Part shown: positions 56,180-64,000 of the stretch, piece after piece
How positions within the stretch are numbered: the first letter of the stretch is position 1
Layout of the letters: the number at the start of each line of letters is the position of its first letter
Origin: Berberis thunbergii
Lineage: Eukaryota; Streptophyta; Magnoliopsida; Ranunculales; Berberidaceae
Assembly (NCBI GenBank): GCA_003290165.1
Contig: QNQO01000540.1
Coordinates: 62,001-126,000, forward strand
Length of the DNA: 64,000 nt
Direction: 5' to 3'
Translations under genes and position numbers: made by a program
The notes under the pieces: model-generated
Database searches by the model: none
What the model was told of the DNA's origin: nothing
Seen by the model: only the letters and a program-made list of their open reading frames with translations

Positions 56180-57344
56180 ACTTGAGTTGACATGGTTACT
56201 CACCCAATAGCTTCATCGCCGTGTAATGGAATATCTTGGCAAAATATTGATCTCCACTGATAGTCCTCGTCTCTCCATTGATAGGGTATTCGAAGCATTG
56301 GTGCTAGGGTTCAACAAATAACCAATCAAACCAAACCGAACTGACAAATTTGGTTCAATTTTTACGCATAATAAGGTTCGGTTTAGAAAATTGCAAAACA
56401 AATAAGTGCGGTTCAGTTTTCGGTTTTAAATTCAATAAAACCGAACCGAAATACTTTATATATGCTTTTTATAATATAAAAATTATAAGTTTGACTTTGA
56501 AAATGCAAAAAGTATAATATAACCTTTACTTTACTTTCTCAAAAACTGCAATAAAAAGTACACTGGTATTATCCTCACCCCTCTCCCTCATTACTTTATT
56601 TTACTTTATCTTGTCACTAAATATAGCAAAAAAGAAAGTTAGGGTTGGCCTCCTAAACAGAAATTTTTGGATAGGGCATTAGGTGATGTTTCCAGCTCAT
56701 CATACTTCACCTTACCACTTGCTATTGTAAATGACCATTCTCTATCTCCTCGAATCAAATGTCACAATTACCCATTTCCTACCCATCTCTCTCTTTTTAC
56801 AAAAAACATAAGCAAGTCAGTCAGTTCGTCGTACTCTTGACACTTTTTTACGCTTCTCTCCTATCGTCTCAGATGATCTTTCTTCCCCCTTCTTCCTTTT
56901 TTTTCTTCTGTTTCTCAATTAAATGGTATTCTAAACCAAACAAACGAAGCACTTCGGTTCTATTCAGTTCAATAAGAATGTGGTTCGATTTTTATTTGAA
57001 CATTTTTGAAACTGACCTTTTCGGTTCGGCTGACGATTTCAGCCTAAAACTGAACCACCAGGTCGATTTTTAGCCCTAACTTGTGCCATGTGGAGACCAC
57101 TACTCCTATCTGGTGAAGCCAAGGTCTTCCCCGAATTAATTGTATGCGGAGGGGATCTACCATAATAAACTCCATCATAAGGAGCTTTACTAGTTCCCGT
57201 GCTCCCATGGGTAGGTTGATACTTCTAGTTTCAACTCCTCTTCATTCAGCCGCATCCTGCAAAATGCTTCCAATAACATGATATTGGCTGAGTTCCCATG
57301 TCCACCAGCGATCTTTTCATTCCCCATTTCGATATTGCAAATGA
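56180..57344 (-). pseudogene. Protease of element G, split by a MITE-like insertion
   Basis: Minus strand: 57344-57080 carries a broken active-site area (GGHGNSANIMLLEAF in the frame corresponding to D-T-G-S-S), then MRLNEEELKLE and PWLHQ. The reading resumes at 56303 with CFEYPINGETRTISGDQYF, matching NEETRTIKGD in the sister at 46270. After about 56180 it runs into the 3' linker and repeats, so no RT follows. LTR E cuts it at 57344; the upstream gag of G is not found in the window. Confidence 0.75.
56304..57079. mobile_element. MITE-like insertion, probably hAT-type
   Basis: Bounded by TAGGGTTCAAC on the left and the inverted AGCCCTAA on the right, inside the element G protease reading. 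Interior rich in AACCGAACCG / GGTTCGGTT like the MITE at 41907-42471. Flanks TTGGTGC and CTTGTGCC may be a decayed 8-bp duplication. About 776 bp, non-coding; the frame at 56759-57073 is considered chance. Confidence 0.6.
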
Positions 57345-59630
57345 TGAGACATCAAAAAGTCACTCAATCATAGCCGTACATGTGGTATGGACTAACCGTA
57401 ACACATAAAAAGTTTCAGTACAGTCTTGAGTGGACCCATGCGCACGACTATTGTTCAGCCACTAAATCAAGCGTCCTAGCCCAAGACAACCCCAGAGGCA
57501 TGGGTCTTAGGGTCTGGCCCAAGATAATACGCCCCGAACAATGAATCTAGAGTTTTCACAGGCCCGAGATCCACTCGCATGAAATCAGCTTTAGCCCAAT
57601 CAAGCATTGGGTCCTAAACAGAGCCAAGTTTCAAAGTACTCAGTCATGCAATAGGTAAGATCTTATGCGAGATCTCCTCCCTCCATCACACCCTTGATCG
57701 TAGGGACAGTTGGGGAGATAACTCTCGCTATAAGAGTAGATGAAATGAGGAAGAAAGGTACACACACATATCTGCAATTATACACGCTGCAATTTTACAT
57801 TAAGTTTTAACTCTTTTTCAAACTGGTATCTAACTTAAGCATCGGAGTGCCTTCAACAATCACAATGGTGGTCTTCGGCTTAACCACTGCTCTTTTTAGG
57901 GCCCTCCAAGGGGAAGACGACAATACGTTTTCCCAAAAATGAACTTACACAATTCTTTCTAAACTAAGTAAATCATTGAGAAATGGTCGGCAACACCAGA
58001 CCTTGAGCCGAGCCAGATGAAGCTCTGGAAAGTGAAGCTCAACCATTGAGTCGAATCGATCCGATTGATGAGGCTGAATGGTGGCACAACCCAGTCATGC
58101 AGGTGACCATGGTTGCCCTTGACATGAGTGTGATCCTGCTCCACCTAGACCACTTAATATGGGTGGTGGAAAGTATGACTCAAGAATGACAGCAGCGATC
58201 TGAGGCCAATTGAGATCCGGGAGGACCTCAGGTCTAAGAGCATGTCCAGGATGGTGAAAACACCCACAGAAGAATAGAGAGCCTATTGAGAAGGAGGCCC
58301 AGGAGAGGGTCTCAGGGAGTACACCCCGGAAATGAATATAACCATTGTTAAGAACCCGCTTCGACTAGGGGCATTCAACCTTGATTTCCTATATGATCTC
58401 ACAGTCCCTCTATTCTAGGAGAAGAGCATGAGTGCCCTTCTTCCTAAGAAGTTAGTCCCACCAAAGCTTGAGTTTTATGATGGAACATCATATTCGTGAC
58501 CACTTGCACCTACCACCACGTGATGGCGCTCAAGGAAAGTTTAGAGGTCATCCTGTGCCAAGCTTTTCCTACCATTCTGAAGAAGGTTGCACTGACATGG
58601 TTCTATAGTCTCCAGCCCAGGTCCATTGGATCATTCTAGGACCTAACAAAGGTGTTCATAGCCAGATTTGTAGAACAATGGACCTGGGATGGAGAAAGGT
58701 TGCACTGACATGGTTCAACAGTCTACCAGCCAACAGATCAGAAAACACATCAATCACTGCTTCACTTCAGGCTTCTGAGGGGGTAAATTTTACAACTACC
58801 TCAACTTGGAGCCCCTAGCAAGTATGGTGGGATTACTGAGGAGCTCCTAGAAGTATATCAGCCTTAAATAATTGTTAGCCACCATAAAAGGAAGAAGCGA
58901 CCCAAAACACTCCTCCAGAGCTAAGGAAAGGGATGAGAAGGGGGAAAATTCCAAACAAAAATGGAATGAGAAACAGGGCTGGCTTGACCAAGCAAAACTG
59001 TTCAAGCTCAGCGGCTCCAGGTACTCCAACTACGCCCCGCTCGATTTTAGCATGCCCTACATTTTGTCCACAATGAAAAAATGGACAGACATCAAGTAGC
59101 GTAAAAACTCAAAAGAGATACTTCAATAAGCACTACTCTTATCACAAGTACACGTGCCACGACTCCAAGGTTTGTAGGAGCCTCAGATATGAAATCCAGT
59201 ACTGGATCTAAAGAGGATGACTAAAGGAATTAATCGACCTCGAGGATACGCATAACCAAGGAGAGCAAATGACATAGGAAGTGGAAAACATAATTCTAAA
59301 CGTGGTATGTGTCCTCCACGGGACTAGCGAGGAGAGTCAGTACTCAAATCACTCGCTGAAAAATCGGTTCGGGAGTTGCTGGTCATATCGCACTACCAAC
59401 ACCAGCTCGTACAACACGTACGAAATAAAAGAAAGTCCCCAAGCTTAACATTCACAAAATGGGACATGAAAGGTGTTTGCTTCCCACAGAACGATGCCCT
59501 AGTCATCTTAGTAGGGATAGCGAACATGGAAGTGAGAAGATCATTGGTGAAAATAGGAAGCTCTGTTAACTTGCTAGTCCTAGACGCATTCCTAAAAATA
59601 AACTGACAGAAGGAGAGATGACACCTGATA
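57345..59630 (+). mobile_element. Tat-like element with LTR E, gag and start of protease (truncated)
   Basis: LTR E (57345 to about 57898) begins TGAGACATCAAAAAG and loses its final GTTAGATATCA with part of the primer site (TTTTTAG joins GGCCCTCCAAGGGG). Gag starts at ATG 57982 (MVGNTRP) with KLEFYDGTSYS, a KLFLPF-type tail and a mutated zinc-knuckle (YSYHKYTCHDSKVCRSL). Protease entry at 59466: MKGVCFPQNDALVILVGIAN and VKIGSSVNLL, where the catalytic Asp is Lys. The homology stops near 59630. The 5' side lies in the protease of element G. Many stops. Confidence 0.82.
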
Positions 59631-62100
59631 AAGCATCAATCCAAAGCATATTCCAATGATCAAATCAAAGAATATTCCACTACCTTGAGTTTTGTCTCAT
59701 GTATCTACCTCCAATTAGGAATATCTCGATGTATCTATCCCTAATTATGACTCCCTAAGGAGAGGAGATGAAACCCACTTCAGTGATGTAGAGATTTTTT
59801 TAACACAAAAAAAATAAAATAAAACTTGTATTATTTCTATTAATCTTAGATTCAACTAATGAAGGATTATGCGAAATGAAGATATGGACTTGGAAACAAG
59901 AATTATATTTGCTTTTTGTAGTTCTTCTATTCTTCATAAATTATAATCATTCATGGAGAAATCGCTATCGAAAGAGGGTGGATTAATGATGGTTAAGAAG
60001 TTTCTTTTATCATCGAAAGAGGTAAGTGAAGTTCTATTTTAGAAAAGAATTGTCTTTTGAACATTGGTTTTGAATTAAAAATTAAAGGAATTTGTGCAAA
60101 TGTTCAAAAAATATTTACCAAAATGTGTTAAATTAATCTCTACAAAGCTAAGAGGCGAATTCTCCAATCCTTGAGACCTTTCTTTTAATTGGTAAATTTG
60201 TTTTGTAATTTTCATCCTCAATTTTGAATCAAAGCTTGTTTTTAAAAAAAATTAAAACAATCATTTTCTATTCTGCAAATCTTATTTCCCTTCTTTCCAC
60301 TAATTCTTAATTCTATTTGATATTCCAACGTGTTTCTAAAATTTTGAGTTTGAATCCTTTTAACTTGGTGAGTAGGACGATAACCCCTACGAAACTATGC
60401 ACTTGTATTTTTCTTAGAACTTTTGCAGGTAATTGATACGAAGGGAACAAAAACAAACACAAAAAAAAAAATGTTGATTTTCTTAAAGTTTAGGCGATAA
60501 TAATTTCGAGCAAATCAAATGGCATCGTTGCATATCTTCAAGTGACTAAAGGAAAGGTCAAGACATTAAAAGCACAAAAAAGATCAATTTTTTTTCTCAT
60601 CCCTCTTCTTCCCTCCCTCATATATATTATTGTGAGAGAGTGGCCACTTTTAAATTTTATTATTTTTTTAATGCCTCAAAAGTCGAGTGCAACTAGCTTT
60701 AGGATACAATTAATTTACTTGCACCAAAAAAATCAACTAAAAATATATTGGAAGTCGTATTTATTTAGTTTATGACTTTCAATATACTTTTAAGTTATTT
60801 ATCAAAAAAAAATTTGACTTCTTGACCAAGACTAGTAAACTATCTTTGCATTTGTAATTGCTTGATTGTGTGTTTATTTATTTAAACACCTACCGAAGTT
60901 AGAAAAAATATAGTAGGATTGTTCTTTGAGTAAAACTATATATTTTTTTTATAGTGGACACCTAGTGGTGTTGTGGAGGAGAAAGCAGTTGCTTGAACTA
61001 AGGAGAAGTAGCTCTCAAAAAACACTTCTCTCTACCCCCATGGAGAAGACCTTGTGTCGAAGCTCATAAGTTAGTAAGTATCCCTTTCAGATAATTTAGT
61101 TGCTTGGGTGTTGAGTGAAATTTGATTGGATTTTCTTAATGTTTGTTTATGTTTATGCATCTTAACGAACTGCGTGGTTGCATACGTTAATAAACTACCA
61201 TAAATAGATAGGGCAGACCTAGCCCTTTTTTTTAAACTGGTGGGATTTCATCACCCACCTCATCATTCCAGCTGTGTGAAATCAAGGAAAATAATAAAAT
61301 CAACTAAGATTATAGCCAATTAGAATGGTGTTCATAGGACAACAAAGACCAAGGTGAATCTGCTGAATTTTGTGTTGACAAAAGCTAAATGTGACGTTGG
61401 ATTTAATCATTCAATTAACTCCGGAAGGCCACTGCCACATGGGTAACTCACCCAGTACGCAAAGTCACTAGTAAGCTAAAGACCAAAGAAGGGCGTGACA
61501 CAACTAACAGTTTTGGTTAGGAACGCACACTGTAAGTGCATATTTGACACACACCATTCTCATATCAATCGGCCTATAGAGCGGTAGCACAAGTATAGTT
61601 TTTATTTAGACCACGTGATCTCCTGTCACTTGTGTAATAATTTGGCTTCTTGCAAGTTTAACTATGACCTCCTGATTTTGGACTTTGTATTGTTGGATAC
61701 AAGCTTTTAGGATCATCCTTTAGCACCCTATCTAATTAGGTGATAAAAGATAACAGTGTGCGCCCGCTGGTTTTTATCAATTTTGTCCCTCATTGACTCA
61801 CAAGATAACATCCCTTTAAAATTTATTTGCTTAGATTAGGCATTTGTGTGGTTAAGTGGTGAATGTTGCTTGTGTATGCCTTCTTAGCAATTCTCTAGGG
61901 ATAAACACTCTGTGTGTTTTGTCACTATCATCCTTCCATCACACTCTTTTTTTTATGAAAGATTGGGAACGACCCAACAAACGTTTGGTTTGTTCCCAAA
62001 ATTGCTTTGATCACCCTAGCAATTTCTTGATTCATTCCCTAGGTTTTTCGAGTCACCACGACCCACTTTTTACCTCTTCACCACACTTTACTCCATATGT
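59631..62100. other. AT-rich region without recognised genes
   Basis: No coding sequence recognised. At 60365-60440 the wording GATAACCCCTACGAAACTATG, CACTTGTATTTTTCTTAGAA and GGTAATTGATACGAAGGGAA resembles the 3' part of another gypsy LTR, which suggests further degraded retroelement sequence. Poly-A/T runs are common. Confidence 0.45.
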
Positions 62101-62149
62101 TTCCTCACCGCCTTCTACACCTGTCTCTCCACACTGCCAAATCAACATT

Positions 62150-62445
62150 GAGATGGCAGAGCGTTCAATTTGGGAATATATTGTTCCCCTTGCTGCTAAT
62201 GTGCACAGATGCATTGAGCTACCCCCTATCACGACAGTTCAATTTGAGATCTAGCCAGCTATTATCAATATGTAGCCAAAGTTCCATGGGCTTGATCGAG
62301 AAAACCCATATGCCAAAGTTCCTTGCTGCTAATGTGCACAAATGCATTGAACTGCTTCCTATCACGGCAGTTCAATTTGAGATCTGGTAAGCTATTATCA
62401 ATATGTTGCCAAAGTTCCATGGGCTTGATCGAGAAAGCCCATTCT
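62150..62445 (+). pseudogene. Gypsy gag fragment with internal tandem duplication
   Basis: Reads CIELPPITTVQFEI, PAIINM and PKFHGLDRENPY, typical of the start of the gag domain in Athila-like and related gypsy elements (..FELKP.LI..LP.FHGL..ENPY). The stretch is present twice in tandem, about 62190-62310 and 62326-62445, with the second copy slightly diverged. Stops occur in both copies. Confidence 0.6.
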
Positions 62446-64000
62446 AGATTATCTACATCTTCGCAGCGTGGTCCAAATTTGGTGATTTAGCAGTCACGCT
62501 GAAAAGCAGTGGTCCCGTGGTGAGCCATCGAAATCAATTTGGGACTGAATAAGCTCCCACCTTCTAGACTATCTACACCCTCGCATTGGGGGCTACAAGT
62601 CCAGGTTTTGATCAGAGTTTTCATTGCTAGTCGTCACCAGCTAGGCTTACCTGATTAGGTTCGATGATCATTGACCGCAAAGGGGGCAATGATCCCTGAC
62701 GACTCATCATCACTAGACGTGATAATGCTAATTAGACTCCCACTTTCTAAACCGTCGATGCCCGAGCTAAGCGAACTAGGCGTCGAGATGAACCAGAAGC
62801 TATCGTCATCAATATTGGCTGACTAAGCTTGTCTGGTTTAAATAGAGGTTCCACCTGCTAGGGGGCGTGCGAACCTACTATTTCCACACGTTGCATGGAG
62901 TGAATAAAATTACCTTAAATCAGCTGGTGATCTAAAGGTATAATCCGTATGGCAAAGTTGACTAGGATCACTAGCGCTCGTGCCAAGCACGTTACAGAGT
63001 GATGTTTGAGTGATAGGCTGAGCTCATGGGCAGTAGAGGAAGGGCTAGGGTTTACCTGCATGGTGCATTGCATGTACGACATAGATTGTGTGGTGACACA
63101 TGTATGGCGTAGGCTGCATGTCGATTGAGTATCGGTCACTCCTCAATTGATGGGGTTGTGTGAAGCGCCATTGATTGATTGACGTCATCTTTGCAGTTTC
63201 CTTGGGAACCGTTGTCTTCCAATTTCCCATATGGTATTCAATGTTTGGCAGTTAATGCTTGAGTTCCCATTTGGTGAACCATCATGTTTATATAATGGTA
63301 TTTTTCCAATCGTTGTAGGCATTATCTTTAATAGCGCTTATCTTTGGTAATGTTCTTGCTTGAAGAAGATGTTTTGGGTTTTCCAAAGGTTGAGCAAAAT
63401 TCTTTGGGGTTCCCAAAGGTTGAAGTTGATTTCCGTTTCTAGAGCCTCTGAATATTCTGACATTTGCGTCGATCGGGCATAGAGATAGTTGTTGTTATGC
63501 ATGGTCACCTGATATTGGTGGGCACATAGTTGATCCACTGAGGTCTCTTAATTTCTTCTCATTTTGAGGAAAAGTAGTACGGATTTCCTACCAAGCGAGA
63601 TGCCTTAGTGTTACACCGTATCACTTGTGTCTTCATGTGCTCGGATCCCGCTGCTGACCGATGGCTGATCGAAGTGTTGGTTGATGTGTGGTGTCTCCGA
63701 GTGTGGTAGCTCTCAGTCACACCTGCCATCGCATGTGGGAAAAGTGGTCTCTCTAGATAGCATTATAAGATCGTAACTGCGTCATTGCTTGAGACCATCC
63801 TCATCTGCCTTCTTCTAACCCGTTTGTCGAAGTCGAAAGGGGGTTGTATGTCTCTTGAGAAAATTAGCAGCTCGTTGTGAGGTCTACAATGTTGTAGCAC
63901 GAGACTCTTTCGAAATGATTTGATAGAGCAATCTGCCTGCTCAGTCCTTTCAATCCCTTCTCACACTTCCCTGTTGTCTTCAAAAGGGGTCGATCAACTT
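62446..64000. other. No recognised gene; degenerate short repeats
   Basis: A phrase like CTCCCACCTTCTAGACTATC recurs in altered form near 62445, 62551 and 62740, hinting at a decayed repeat. No convincing coding sequence or RNA gene on either strand to the window edge. Confidence 0.4.

Noticed and set aside
56759..57073. A 104-codon + strand frame
   Set aside because: Lies within a MITE-like insertion; Phe/Ser-rich, no domain, no conservation with the related MITE.

Overview
The window is plant nuclear DNA, almost certainly from an angiosperm and probably a eudicot with a large, repeat-rich genome. This rests on Athila-like and Tat-like Ty3/gypsy elements, two CACTA (En/Spm) transposons and a hAT-type MITE, and on captured exons of plant genes such as MOR1, P5CS, CUL1 and GCN1/ILITYHIA with plant-type introns. 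The species cannot be named from sequence alone. I see no intact host gene; every gene-like piece is a transposon gene or a captured fragment.

Left half (1-40.3 kb), a four-level nest. A Tat-like gypsy element on the + strand supplies gag and the start of protease (1-1601). It resumes at the end of protease and continues through RT, RNase H and integrase (about 34137-37540), then about 200-bp tandem repeats. The 32.5 kb in between is a minus-strand Athila-like element (1602-34136) inserted into its protease. That Athila element was itself hit twice. CACTA-1 (2508-14970, target duplication TAG) lies in its left LTR. CACTA-2 (19366-30755, target duplication CAC) splits its reverse transcriptase.

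The two CACTA elements share the terminus CACTACACCAAAA and arrays of palindromic subterminal repeats around ACGGTTTTAAACCGT. CACTA-1 has no recognisable transposase. It carries exon-intron fragments of at least eight unrelated host genes, all on the + strand: DCD-domain protein, P5CS, cullin-1, STY-type kinase, MOR1, AKR2, GCN1 and alanine aminotransferase. CACTA-2 has a multi-exon Transposase_24-type gene (25012-26671) with one frameshift in an A8 run, plus fragments of PEX1 and transportin-1. These are Pack-type, gene-shuffling CACTA elements and the most notable content of the window.

Right half (39.7-59.6 kb), Tat-family copies nested in each other. Three LTR copies (A, B, F) lie at 39728-41853. 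A minus-strand Tat-like element (G) runs from LTR F (41321-41853) to about 57344. It is interrupted by a hAT-type MITE (41907-42471), a complete + strand sister element (43699-52282, LTRs C and D), a second MITE-like insertion (about 56304-57079) and another + strand element (LTR E at 57345, gag to about 59630). Both G and the 43699-52282 element go from protease straight into 3' tandem repeats with no RT, RNase H or integrase. Both carry a spliced antisense ORF with a coiled-coil C-terminus next to the 3' LTR. They look like members of one pol-less, non-autonomous lineage.

The right end (59.6-64 kb) is AT-rich sequence with little recognisable content, apart from a tandemly duplicated gypsy gag fragment near 62.2-62.45 kb.
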